Shown here piece after piece: positions 1 through 6,911 of a stretch of DNA of 25,100 nt. The position numbers and the translations under genes are program-made. Location: the NCBI GenBank assembly GCA_013812065.1, contig JACCUC010000106.1:1-25100 (forward strand). The letters run 5' to 3'. Source of the stretch: Thermoleophilaceae bacterium (lineage in GTDB: Bacteria > Actinomycetota > Thermoleophilia > Solirubrobacterales > Thermoleophilaceae). How positions within the stretch are numbered: the first letter of the stretch is position 1; every line of letters starts with the position of its first letter. The notes below the pieces were generated by a model. That model worked only from the letters and a program-made list of their open reading frames with translations, had not been told where the DNA came from and searched no databases.

Positions 1-541
1 TCTTGATGCTGACAAGGCCGGCGTCGACGTTCCGCAGCGTGCCCGAGGTGTCGACGAGCGAGCCCGAGGTGTCGACGAGCGAGCCCGAGGTACGGTCGAG
101 GGTGGCCGACGTGTCGACGAGCTTGCCGGAAGTGTCGACGAGCGAACCCTCGGTGTCGACGAGCGAGTTCGACGTGTCGACGAGCGAACCGGAGGTATCG
201 ATGAGCGAGCTCGACGTGCTTATCAGCGACCCGTCGACCCGCTGCAGGGAGCCTCGGATCGAGCTGAGCTCGCCGCGGATCGTGGTCGCCTGGCCCGGGA
301 TCGGCTTGAGCGCCGTGTCGATCTGGGTCAGGTTCGAGTTGATGTCCTGGATGTGAGCGGGCAGCGGCTTGGTGTCGCTACCGGCGCCGGCCACCGCGGT
401 GTTGGCCTCCGCGAGCGCGGCGTCGATCGCCTCGAGGGCGCGGGCGATGCCGAACAGGAAGCCGATGACCACGAGCACGACCAGCACGGCGACCGTGATC
501 CAGATCCACATCCATCTCAGCGCGGTGGTGCTCGGCTGCAT
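1..541 (-). CDS. One-TM heptad-repeat protein, C-terminus beyond window
   Basis: Partial gene; 180 residues are visible and the 3' end lies outside the window. The ATG at 541 follows a GGAGG run with about 9 nt spacing and lies 2 nt after the TAA of the upstream gene, so the two are cotranscribed. Residues 10-30 form one hydrophobic segment; the rest is hydrophilic and predicted extracytoplasmic. From residue 92 to 176 a leucine stands at every seventh position without a break, with consensus L-V-D-T-S-G-S. Ser or another small residue usually sits four places after each Leu, giving a 4-3 spacing compatible with a helical coiled coil. The family is not recognised. Function could be a structural or spacer role at the envelope, but that is a guess. 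The upstream neighbour has the same design. Confidence 0.8.
   Translation of the reverse strand, partial: MQPSTTALRWMWIWITVAVLVVLVVIGFLFGIARALEAIDAALAEANTAVAGAGSDTKPLPAHIQDINSNLTQIDTALKPIPGQATTIRGELSSIRGSLQRVDGSLISTSSSLIDTSGSLVDTSNSLVDTEGSLVDTSGKLVDTSATLDRTSGSLVDTSGSLVDTSGTLRNVDAGLVSIK
38..226 (-). repeat. Nine 21-bp in-frame tandem repeats
   Basis: Units encode the heptad L-V-D-T-S-G-S (residues 106-168 of the 1-541 gene). The GTCGACAC core recurs in most units; others diverge, for example the one with a CGTACC variant near 90-96. The repeat is coding and in frame, so copy number can change in units of seven residues without breaking the gene. It is not a CRISPR array: units are contiguous, with no spacers. 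Confidence 0.8.
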
Positions 542-543
542 GG

Positions 544-1377
544 TTATCCCCCTCCCATGCGGGGCCCGCCACGGCGGCCGAGTGGCGCGGTGCCATCACC
601 GCGTGCCGCACTCCCGAGCGGATCCAGGCCGTCGCAGTCGCCGTCGCGCTCGTCAGGGCCGCCGGTCCTCTCGTCGATGCAGGCGGCGCTGTCGTGGGCC
701 CTCTTGCCGAGCCGCAGGATGTTGCCCGTGTCGCCCTTGATCAGCCTCGCCACGTCGATCGAGCCGTTGAGGAAGAAGTTGATCAGGAACACGTCGTTGT
801 CGATCTGTTTGGCTTCTCGGAGGATGCCGCCGGCGTCCGAGTCGATGCCGCGCGCCCTCGACTGGATGTTGCCGGCCGTGTTGTTGATCGCGCCGGCGGT
901 GGTGTTGATGTCGCGCGCGGTACCGAGGATGTCGCCCGCGGTGCTGTTGATGTCGACGGCGCTCAAGTTGATGTCGTTGGCCGTCGAGTTGATCGCGCCG
1001 GCGGTGGTGTTGATCTGCCGCGCCGACCCGTTGATCGAGTCGGCGGTGGTGTCGATCTCGCTCGCCGAGACGTCGATCGATCCGGCGAGGCCGTCGATCC
1101 CCGTGGCCTCGCCGACCACCCGGTCGAGCTTGGGCTTGAGCGGCTTGGCGGACCGAAGGATCGACTTGGCCGTGTTGTTGGTCCGACTGAGCTGGATCAC
1201 CGAGTCGGTGGCCACGTTGATCCCGCGCCCGTTCTGCGAGATGTTCGCCGCCTTGAGGCTGATCCGCTGGGCCGTCGAAACCACCCGCGCGAGCTGCCAC
1301 GCGGCGATGCCGGCCGCCACCAGGACGACGAGCACGATGACCGCGTTCGTGACCCGGAAGCCGGTCACGCCCCGCAT
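544..1377 (-). CDS. One-TM Ile/Ala heptad-repeat protein
   Basis: A 277-aa protein. Residues 11-29 form a single TM segment after a basic N-terminus, so the long C-terminal part is predicted outside. A hydrophobic residue (I73, L80, V87, then Ile at 94, 101, 108 and so on to 199) occurs at every seventh position for 19 consecutive positions. Ala mostly sits four residues after each Ile between 122 and 189 (I-N-x-T-A-G-x). This 4-3 Ile/Ala spacing suggests a narrow alanine-rich coiled coil. After the repeats comes a non-repeat tail with the motif I-K-G-D-T-G-N-I-L and a single Cys (A-A-C-I-D), then a Gly/Arg/Asp-rich end. It resembles unnamed actinobacterial Asn/Thr/Ala-rich heptad proteins as I recall them; no function is known to me. 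It is the first gene of a pair with 1-541. Confidence 0.75.
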   Translation of the reverse strand: MRGVTGFRVTNAVIVLVVLVAAGIAAWQLARVVSTAQRISLKAANISQNGRGINVATDSVIQLSRTNNTAKSILRSAKPLKPKLDRVVGEATGIDGLAGSIDVSASEIDTTADSINGSARQINTTAGAINSTANDINLSAVDINSTAGDILGTARDINTTAGAINNTAGNIQSRARGIDSDAGGILREAKQIDNDVFLINFFLNGSIDVARLIKGDTGNILRLGKRAHDSAACIDERTGGPDERDGDCDGLDPLGSAARGDGTAPLGRRGGPRMGGG

Positions 1378-1589
1378 TCTGCCCCCGAGTCCACACCTCT
1401 AAGACCGTGTGCCTGCACGCCGCTCCCCCAGTCGGAAAACATCCTTCGCGCTTCCCTCTAAGCCCTCTCTGGCGGCATTGTTACACAACCTTGACGATGC
1501 GGTCGCGGTTACCTTCTTCCCGCTCGCTCGCCAATCGGGCTGCGTACCGTGGTCGGCCACGTCGCCGCCCCTGACCCTCGCCCACGACC

Positions 1590-1603
1590 GAGCACTCGTG
1601 CTC
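1590..1603 (-). terminator. Short hairpin after the GT-C-like gene
   Basis: Perfect inverted repeat GAGCAC-TC-GTGCTC, 15 nt past the stop of the 1619-2947 gene. There is no T-tract, so it is only terminator-like. The rest of 1378-1618 shows no gene; it should contain the promoter of the heptad-repeat pair, but no convincing -35/-10 was seen. Confidence 0.35.
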
Positions 1604-1618
1604 TACGACCATGGTCGC

Positions 1619-2947
1619 TCACCACGCCGTCCCGAGCAGCACCTGCATCAGGAATGCCTGCGCGGCGAGCGCGGCGAGCACCGGGACGAGCCAGCGCCGC
1701 GGCAGCACCGCCGCCGCCGCCACGCACGCCAACGGCACGAGGAACAGCCAGATGCGCTCGGTCTCGGCCTTGGTGAAGCCGCCGACCGAGCTGAGCACCA
1801 CCACGGCGCCGAGGGCGAGCGCCACGGCTTCGCGGGCGGCCATCGCGCGCAGCCAGAAGAGGACGATCGGCGGCCCGAGCGCGAGCATCCAGGCCACCGG
1901 CGAGCCGGTGAGGAAGTACCAGTAGGGGCGAATCCGCGCGATGCTGACCCGGTAGACGTCCTCGGTCGCGGCAAGCGCGCCGACGACGTCGAAGCCCAAG
2001 AACGCGAACATGGCCAGGTAGAAGACGACGAGTCCCGCGGCGGCGGCAGCGGCCAGCTTCAGCGCCGCGAGCCACCCTTCCCGCAGCCAGACGACGAGCG
2101 CTCCGAAGGCGGCCACGGCAAGGTTCGCATAGGAGAAGAAGGTCGCGACGGCGAGCGCGGCCGGGCCACCGAGGTGGCGGGCGAGACGCCGGCGGCAGAC
2201 GAGCGCGAGCGCGGCCAGCGTGCCCAGAGTGGCGTAGAGGGCGTCGGCGGCGGTCGCGCCATAGACGAGCGCGTTGGGGGCGAAGACGAAGAGCAGGGTC
2301 GCGGCCCGGGCGCTCCCCTCGTCGGCGAGCAGCTCGCGGGCGAGCAGGTAGACGAGCGGAGTGCAGAGCACAGCGACGGCGATGATGAGCGCCGCGAAGG
2401 CGGGCGCGGTCTCGATCCCCAGCAGCCCCACGACGCTCAGCAGGCCGGGCGGGTGGCCCACGACGTGGACCGGCAGCGCGGTGGCGGTCTCGGCGAAGCG
2501 GTCGAGGAAGAGCGGCACGCCGAAGTCGAGCGCGGGCAGGGCCGAGAGGTACTCGACCGTGCCCTCCCCGAAGCGCGGATCGAAGAAGATCCACCAGTCC
2601 GAGGGGCCGTTGCGCGCGGCGTTGAGCCCCAGGCGCAGGACGAGGGCGAGGCCGAGGGCGGCGAGCACGAACATCCCGGGTGCGACGGAGGGCAGGCTGA
2701 CCCGCCGCGCGACGGGCACGCCGAGGGCGAGCAGCGCCGCCGCCGGCAGGGCGAAGAGGCTCAGCTCGGGGCGGAGGCGAAACAGCGTCGGGGGAAGGGG
2801 CGCGCCGATGTCGCGGCCACCGAGCACGAGCACCGCCCCGACGACGATCGTGGCCACGGCGACCAGGCCGACGCCGGCGACGAGCGCCTCTGCGGTCGAC
2901 CTGGGGCGAAGGCGGCGGGTGAGCGCTCGGGGGGCGGAGGCGGCCAT
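1619..2947 (-). CDS. Polytopic membrane protein, GT-C (PMT/ArnT-like) glycosyltransferase candidate
   Basis: A 442-aa protein with roughly ten hydrophobic segments. Features recalling the GT-C/PMT_2 (GT39-type) fold are the G-H-P-P-G-L-L motif in a loop after the first periplasmic region and the later segment F-A-P-N-A-L-V-Y followed by A-A-D-A-L-Y, similar to the sP..y...tDALla pattern of that fold. GT-C enzymes transfer sugars from polyprenyl-phosphate donors at the outer membrane face. The catalytic acidic pair could not be assigned with certainty; the region S-D-W-W-I-F-F-D is the best candidate. The ATG at 2947 is preferred because TATCGT (2957-2962) lies 9 nt upstream and there is no Shine-Dalgarno sequence. 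An in-frame extension to 3031 is Arg/Gly-rich and probably untranslated. Substrate unknown. Confidence 0.65.
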   Translation of the reverse strand: MAASAPRALTRRLRPRSTAEALVAGVGLVAVATIVVGAVLVLGGRDIGAPLPPTLFRLRPELSLFALPAAALLALGVPVARRVSLPSVAPGMFVLAALGLALVLRLGLNAARNGPSDWWIFFDPRFGEGTVEYLSALPALDFGVPLFLDRFAETATALPVHVVGHPPGLLSVVGLLGIETAPAFAALIIAVAVLCTPLVYLLARELLADEGSARAATLLFVFAPNALVYGATAADALYATLGTLAALALVCRRRLARHLGGPAALAVATFFSYANLAVAAFGALVVWLREGWLAALKLAAAAAAGLVVFYLAMFAFLGFDVVGALAATEDVYRVSIARIRPYWYFLTGSPVAWMLALGPPIVLFWLRAMAAREAVALALGAVVVLSSVGGFTKAETERIWLFLVPLACVAAAAVLPRRWLVPVLAALAAQAFLMQVLLGTAW

Positions 2948-2956
2948 GGCGGGGCG

Positions 2957-2962
2957 ACGATA
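2957..2962 (-). promoter_or_regulatory. Candidate -10 hexamer TATCGT
   Basis: TATCGT on the minus strand, 9 nt before the ATG at 2947. No Shine-Dalgarno sequence lies between, so the transcript would be leaderless or nearly so. The same hexamer precedes the aminotransferase gene at 9740. Confidence 0.4.
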
Positions 2963-3033
2963 GAGGCGGCCCCCCGTAGATCGGTGGGTGCCCGACGCGT
3001 GACTTCGCGCTCCGCCCCGGGCTCGGATCACGG

Positions 3034-3056
3034 CGGCGGTCGGTGTCCGACCGCCG
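3034..3056 (-). terminator. Strong hairpin ending the metal operon
   Basis: A 10-bp perfect GC stem (CGGCGGTCGG / CCGACCGCCG) with loop TGT, starting 18 nt after the stop of the His-rich gene. There is no U-tract, as is common for terminators in GC-rich actinobacteria. Confidence 0.55.
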
Positions 3057-3074
3057 TGCGTCAGGGGTCAGGCG

Positions 3075-3287
3075 TCAGTGATTGTGCGCGTGATCCTCGT
3101 CGAGCCCGCGCTCGTGCACGTGCGAGTGGACGTGGGTCACATCGCTGTGGCTGTGCTCGTGCTCGTGCTCGACGTGCTCGTGGTCGTGCTCGGTGTGGCT
3201 GTGCTCGTGGGTCAGGTCGCCGTGGCTGTGCTCGTGGCTGTGGGCATAATCGTGATTGTGCTGGTCGGGATGCTCGTGATCGCTCAT
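3075..3287 (-). CDS. Small histidine-rich metal-binding protein
   Basis: A 70-aa protein with 25 His, mostly as H-x-H alternation with Asp/Glu/Ser; no Cys, no signal peptide and no TM segment. Its ATG overlaps the TGA of the NiCoT permease gene (ATGA, 3284-3287), so translation is probably coupled. His-rich tails and proteins such as Hpn, HypB N-termini and ZnuA loops bind Ni or Zn. By analogy this one may buffer or store the metal imported by its neighbour, in the cytoplasm; that role is inference. The region is antisense to a long open frame but its reading frame, coupling and terminator support it as a real gene. No homologous family name is known to me. Confidence 0.8.
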   Translation of the reverse strand: MSDHEHPDQHNHDYAHSHEHSHGDLTHEHSHTEHDHEHVEHEHEHSHSDVTHVHSHVHERGLDEDHAHNH

Positions 3288-4432
3288 GTCACGTCCTCGT
3301 TTTCGGCGCTGGTCGAATCGAGTGCTGCGGCCCCGCCCGGCTGGACGTTCAAGCTCCATCTCTCCTCGATCCGCCCGAACCGCCAAGCCGCGAGGGCGAC
3401 GATCCAGGTTACGACGAAGAGACCTACTACGAAGTACCCGACGAGGCTCAGGTCGATGCCGAGGACGAGATCCCAGAAGCCGCCGCTCAGGCTGAGCTCC
3501 TCGCCGAGGATGGACAGGAGCTGGAACGTCCCGATGACGAGCGCGACCACCACCGAGAGACCGGTGATCGTGATGTTGTAGTAGATCCGGCGCACCGGCT
3601 TGGCGAACGCCCAGCCGTAGGCGAAGTTCATGAACGCCCCATCGATGGTGTCGAGGAGCGACATCCCGGCGGCGAACAGGATCGGCAGGCAGAGGATCAC
3701 GTAGAAGGGGAGCCCGCTGAAGGCGGCTCCGGCCGCGAGGAACAGCAGTGCGATCTCGGTGGCGGTGTCGAACCCGAGCCCGAAGAGGAGCCCGAGCGGA
3801 TACATCTGCCACGGCTTCTTGATCGAGCGCGTGAGCCGTCCGTAGAGGCGCATCATCGGGCCGCGGGCGCCGAGCTGCTCATCGAGCTCACGCTCGTCGT
3901 AGTCGCCGCGCCGCATGCGCAAGAACACCCGCACGAGGCTGACGAGGACGAGCAGGTTGATGACTCCGATCACATAGAGGAAGGTCCCCGAGACCGAGGT
4001 GCCGATCAGTCCGGTGATCTCGTGGAGCGTCGACGCGTCGTCGGCGACGGGCCCCGCGAGTGCCTTGACCCCGATCGAGAACAACAAGGCCAGCGCGAAG
4101 ACGATCGTCGAGTGCCCGAGCGAGAAGAAGAACCCCACGCTCAGTGGCCGCTGCCCGTCGCTCATGAGCTTGCGCGTCGTGTTGTCGATCGCGGCGATGT
4201 GGTCGGCATCGAAGGCGTGCCGTAGACCCAGCGTGTAGGCGGTGAGGCCGAGTCCGACGCCGAACACCCCCCCGGCGCCGAGACTGAAGCCTTGCGGAAC
4301 GACGAGGCCGAACAGCATCGCGAAGCCGATGACGTGGAGGGCGAGGATGACCCCCGTGAGGACGCCGGCCCGCCGCCACTCCTCGAGCGTGAGCATGCCC
4401 CGAAAGCGCGCCCAGTGTGACGGTCTCGCCAC
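3284..4432 (-). CDS. NiCoT-family nickel/cobalt permease
   Basis: HoxN/NixA-type secondary transporter (TC 2.A.52) that imports Ni2+ or Co2+ through the cytoplasmic membrane. With the GTG start the protein has 382 aa. The family signature R-H-A-F-D-A-D-H-I-A-A-I-D-N is at about 71-84. Other NiCoT motifs follow: F-S-L-G-H-S-T-I-V, L-G-F-D-T-A-T-E-I and the G-M-S-L-L-D-T-I-D-G segment. About eight hydrophobic helices are visible. The GTG at 4432 is chosen because AAGGTAGG lies just upstream and contains the stop of the Fur-family gene, as in translational coupling; ATG at 4453 (overlapping) or 4396 are alternatives. Ni versus Co preference cannot be read from sequence. Its neighbours are a Fur-family regulator and the His-rich protein. 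Confidence 0.9.
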   Translation of the reverse strand: MARPSHWARFRGMLTLEEWRRAGVLTGVILALHVIGFAMLFGLVVPQGFSLGAGGVFGVGLGLTAYTLGLRHAFDADHIAAIDNTTRKLMSDGQRPLSVGFFFSLGHSTIVFALALLFSIGVKALAGPVADDASTLHEITGLIGTSVSGTFLYVIGVINLLVLVSLVRVFLRMRRGDYDERELDEQLGARGPMMRLYGRLTRSIKKPWQMYPLGLLFGLGFDTATEIALLFLAAGAAFSGLPFYVILCLPILFAAGMSLLDTIDGAFMNFAYGWAFAKPVRRIYYNITITGLSVVVALVIGTFQLLSILGEELSLSGGFWDLVLGIDLSLVGYFVVGLFVVTWIVALAAWRFGRIEERWSLNVQPGGAAALDSTSAENEDVT

Positions 4433-4436
4433 GAAC

Positions 4437-4943
4437 CTACCTTGAAACGACATCTCGATCGGTGTCGACTGCCTTGGCTGCCGTCGGCCGAGGAGCGCAG
4501 TCGGAACACAGCCCCGCAATCGGAAAGTGGGTGAAGCGGGCCTCGTAGCCTGTGGCCCGGCGGATGGCGCTCCGCGCCTCGGCGAGCACTGACGACTCGA
4601 CCGCGCGCCACGCCCCACAGCGCTCGCAGTGCAGGAACTCGCGGCGGGCACGGTCGGCGAGCGTCCACCGCCCGGGCCCGTGCCCCAGGTGGACATGACG
4701 CACGAGCCCGAGCTCCTCGAGGGTCTCGAGGTTGGCGTAGACCGAGGCGTCGTCGACCGGGGCACGGGCCCCGCCGAGCCCGGAGGCGATCTCCTCGGCC
4801 GAGACCGGACCAGGGGCGGCGAAGAGGGTCTCGATGAGGTTGCGGCGCGCGGCGGTGACGCGCCGGCCGCGAGCCCGGACCGCGCGGACGACGGTCTCGA
4901 CGTCGGGACTGGCGAGGGTCGGGCTCGGGCGGGTCGCGGTCAC
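4437..4943 (-). CDS. Fur-family metal-responsive repressor (Nur/Zur-like candidate)
   Basis: A 168-aa protein. Residues 18-80 form the winged helix, with V-Y-A-N-L-E-T-L-E-E-L-G-L as the typical recognition-helix/wing region. The dimerisation domain has two CxxC pairs (C106/C109 and C146/C149) for structural zinc. A His cluster H83, H85, H88 (R-H-V-H-L-G-H) fits the site that holds Ni in Nur or regulatory metal in Fur. The usual HHH/HxH before the first CxxC is reduced to a single H105, so the sensing site is not standard. As first gene of an operon with a nickel/cobalt permease, a nickel-sensing role is likely but unproven; zinc is the alternative. Start is GTG with no clear Shine-Dalgarno sequence. 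It probably binds the dyad at 4973-5000 and represses itself. Confidence 0.85.
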   Translation of the reverse strand: MTATRPSPTLASPDVETVVRAVRARGRRVTAARRNLIETLFAAPGPVSAEEIASGLGGARAPVDDASVYANLETLEELGLVRHVHLGHGPGRWTLADRARREFLHCERCGAWRAVESSVLAEARSAIRRATGYEARFTHFPIAGLCSDCAPRPTAAKAVDTDRDVVSR

Positions 4944-4972
4944 TTGGTCAGAGCAGGTCTGAGTAAGGCTCG

Positions 4973-5000
4973 CGGCACATTAACGCTTATGAACGTGCCG
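4973..5000. promoter_or_regulatory. 28-bp dyad, candidate Fur-family operator
   Basis: Arms CGGCAC and GTGCCG pair perfectly; extended inward, 9 of 11 positions are symmetric (CGGCACATTAA versus CGGCACGTTCA). The core is AT-rich in a GC-rich genome, as in known Fur/Zur/Nur boxes. It lies 30 nt upstream of the Fur-family start and 46 nt upstream of the lipoprotein start, so it could control both directions. A second, smaller inverted repeat TCAGA-N5-TCTGA lies at 4948-4962. Confidence 0.5.
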
Positions 5001-5033
5001 TGCCACCCCGGCCGTCCAAGGCGCATCGATTGC

Positions 5034-5039
5034 TACGTT
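5034..5039 (+). promoter_or_regulatory. Candidate -10 hexamer TACGTT
   Basis: TACGTT ends 6 nt before the GTG at 5046, which has no Shine-Dalgarno sequence. Transcription would start at or next to the start codon. No -35 is obvious. Confidence 0.4.
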
Positions 5040-5045
5040 CGCCCT

Positions 5046-6155
5046 GTGCAGGGTCTCCTCCGTCGCGCCGCGGTCGCCCTGACGCTCCTCCCTGCCCTCG
5101 CCGCGTGTGGCTCGAACGCCGGTGACTCACCCGGTGGCGGGGGCGGCGGAGCCGGGGGTGCTCAGAGCGCGACCTGCGGCCAGCGCGAGGTCATCCCGGA
5201 GCGCCTCCCCCCCTTCCCCGAGCCCGCGCAGTCACCCGCGCTGCGCGAGCGGCCCGCGGGCCGCGTCGTCGGCCTTCCCGGCCGCCCCGAGGGCCTCGCC
5301 TTCGACGAGCGAACGGGGCAGGTAGCTGTCGGGATCAACGAGCCTCGCGGCCTGATCGCCTTTTTGGACGGCCGCAGCGGCGAGACCGGACGCCAGGTCG
5401 CGCTCCCGGGCGGGCCCCGACACCTGCGCTTCGCGGACGGCGCCGGGCCCTTGCTAGTGCCCGCCGAGGACGCGAGCGCGCTGATCCAGGTCCCGAGCGG
5501 CGGCGACGGCGGAAGGCTCGAGTCGACGCCCGTGGGACGCCAGCCCCACGACGCGGTCGCCGGCGCCGGCGGCCGCGTCTTCGTGATCAACGAGCTCGAC
5601 AGCTCGATGAGCGTCGTGGAGAACGACCGCGTCATCTGCACCCTCCCCACTCCGGCCAACCCGGGCGGCGTCGCGGCGGCCGAGGACGGCGACCGCGTCG
5701 CGGCGGTGGGCGTGCGCGCGAACCAGCTCCGCCTCTACGACGCGCGCAGCCTGCGCGGCATGGGCGAGGTGGGGGTCGGCATCGGCCCGACGCACGTCGT
5801 CTCGGACGGGGATCGACACATGTTCGTGGCCGACACCCGCGGCGACGCCATCATCTTCCTGCGCACGCGGCCTCGGTTCGAGGTCCGCTCGCGCCAGGCC
5901 CTTCCCAACAGCTCCCCCTACGGCCTCGCCTACGACCGTGAGCGCGACGAGCTGTGGGTGACCTCGACCGAGCGCAACCGAGTCGTCCTGTTCCGCGGGC
6001 GCGAGCGGGTGCGCAGCTTCCCCACCGTGCGCCAGCCGAACTCCGTCGAGGTCGATGAGCGGACGGGGAGCGTGTTCGTGGCGGGGCGCTACCAGGAGCT
6101 GCAGCTCATCGATCCCCCGCAGGACGGCTCGTCGGAGGGCGGCGGGCAGGGCTGA
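5046..6155 (+). CDS. Beta-propeller (YVTN/NHL-like) lipoprotein
   Basis: A 369-aa protein. The first 21 residues are a lipoprotein signal: basic R6-R7, a hydrophobic stretch, and lipobox L-A-A-C with C21 as the lipidated Cys. A Gly/Ser/Ala-rich linker follows. The remainder has repeated blades of the type G-R-P-E-G-L-A-F-D, P-H-D-A-V-A, P-G-G-V-A-A, P-Y-G-L-A-Y-D-R-E and P-N-S-V-E-V-D-E-R-T-G, spaced roughly 40-50 residues, as in YVTN/NHL/SMP-30-type propellers. It is probably anchored on the outer membrane face and could bind a ligand or partner; no catalytic residues were identified. GTG 5046 is preferred over ATG 4989 because only this start places the signal peptide at the N-terminus. The 3' end overlaps the convergent MOSC gene by 50 bp. 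Confidence 0.8.
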   Translation: MQGLLRRAAVALTLLPALAACGSNAGDSPGGGGGGAGGAQSATCGQREVIPERLPPFPEPAQSPALRERPAGRVVGLPGRPEGLAFDERTGQVAVGINEPRGLIAFLDGRSGETGRQVALPGGPRHLRFADGAGPLLVPAEDASALIQVPSGGDGGRLESTPVGRQPHDAVAGAGGRVFVINELDSSMSVVENDRVICTLPTPANPGGVAAAEDGDRVAAVGVRANQLRLYDARSLRGMGEVGVGIGPTHVVSDGDRHMFVADTRGDAIIFLRTRPRFEVRSRQALPNSSPYGLAYDRERDELWVTSTERNRVVLFRGRERVRSFPTVRQPNSVEVDERTGSVFVAGRYQELQLIDPPQDGSSEGGGQG

Positions 6156-6900
6156 GTCGCGGGGCGGCGACCTCCCAGACTCCCGCCTGATCGCCGCCCG
6201 CAACCCGCCCTGGCCGCTCGACCTCGGCGATCACGCCAAACGCCCCCTCCCGCTCCGCGAACAGCCACCGCAAGAGCTGCGGCCACCGCTCACCCGGTCG
6301 CCCCGGGTCGCGCGTCGGGACCGCGCAGCGCTCGCACGGCTCACGCACGCGCATCGTCACCTCCCCCACCGCGATCCGCCTGCCGGACCATCCCTCCTCG
6401 GCGAACGGCGAGGCGTCGAGCTCGAGGTGCAGGTTCGGGCGAAAACGCCGCAGCTCGAGCGGGCGCCCGAGCGCATCCTCCACGGCACGGCGGGTCGCCT
6501 CGAAGGTCACCAGCACGGTCCCGCGGCGGTCATGATCGCCACTCGGCAGGCGCCGCAGCGCGATCGCGCGATCGAGATCCGCGGCGATGGCGCCCGGGAG
6601 CTCAGGGTCGTCGAACCCAAAACAGCGCCCGTCGGGCGCGGTCACCACGGGCGGCGGCGGATCGGCGGCCTCGAGCGCGTCGTCGGGATGGTCGGGGTAG
6701 GTCGCCGCCCACTCGAGCACACTCGGTACCGCCCGAGCCGACAGACGCCCGCCGCGCTCACGCCCGTCGACGAGCGTGTGCGCCCGGTCGCCGGCCAGTC
6801 CGTGCCCCGCCACCTGCGCGGCGGCGATCTCCTCCCCCGCCATCGACTTGACCGGCCAGCGAAAGAGGCGTGCGACCTCTCCTCGAGCAAGCTCGGTCAC
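6106..6900 (-). CDS. MOSC domain-containing protein
   Basis: A 264-aa protein. The N-terminus R-L-F-R-W-P-V-K-S-M-A-G-E is the typical MOSC N-terminal beta-barrel start. The motif R-F-R-P-N-L-H-L-E is at 152-160, and the MOSC core E-P-C-E-R-C-A-V-P-T-R-D-P carries C189 and C192. Family members (YcbX, mARC) handle sulfur or the molybdenum cofactor; the equivalent Cys ligates molybdenum in mARC-type enzymes. No ferredoxin domain is present, so any partner reductase is elsewhere. The GTG start lies 11 nt after the serA stop, so it is probably the last gene of that operon. Its 3' end overlaps the convergent lipoprotein gene by 50 bp. The substrate is unknown. Confidence 0.85.
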   Translation of the reverse strand: MTELARGEVARLFRWPVKSMAGEEIAAAQVAGHGLAGDRAHTLVDGRERGGRLSARAVPSVLEWAATYPDHPDDALEAADPPPPVVTAPDGRCFGFDDPELPGAIAADLDRAIALRRLPSGDHDRRGTVLVTFEATRRAVEDALGRPLELRRFRPNLHLELDASPFAEEGWSGRRIAVGEVTMRVREPCERCAVPTRDPGRPGERWPQLLRWLFAEREGAFGVIAEVERPGRVAGGDQAGVWEVAAPRLSPARRPPTSRPAGDR

Positions 6901-6911
6901 GCTTCCCCGGG

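Noticed and set aside
38..226. CRISPR-like array
   Set aside because: The repeats are contiguous and in frame in a coding region, with no spacers and no cas genes.
1409..4225. A 938-residue open frame on the plus strand, rich in Glu, Arg, Gly and His
   Set aside because: It is antisense to the GT-C-like, His-rich and NiCoT genes, shows no domain, and its composition is that expected from the complement of GC-rich coding DNA.
4989..5045. ATG at 4989 as the lipoprotein start
   Set aside because: It lies in the operator-like dyad and would place 19 residues before the signal peptide.
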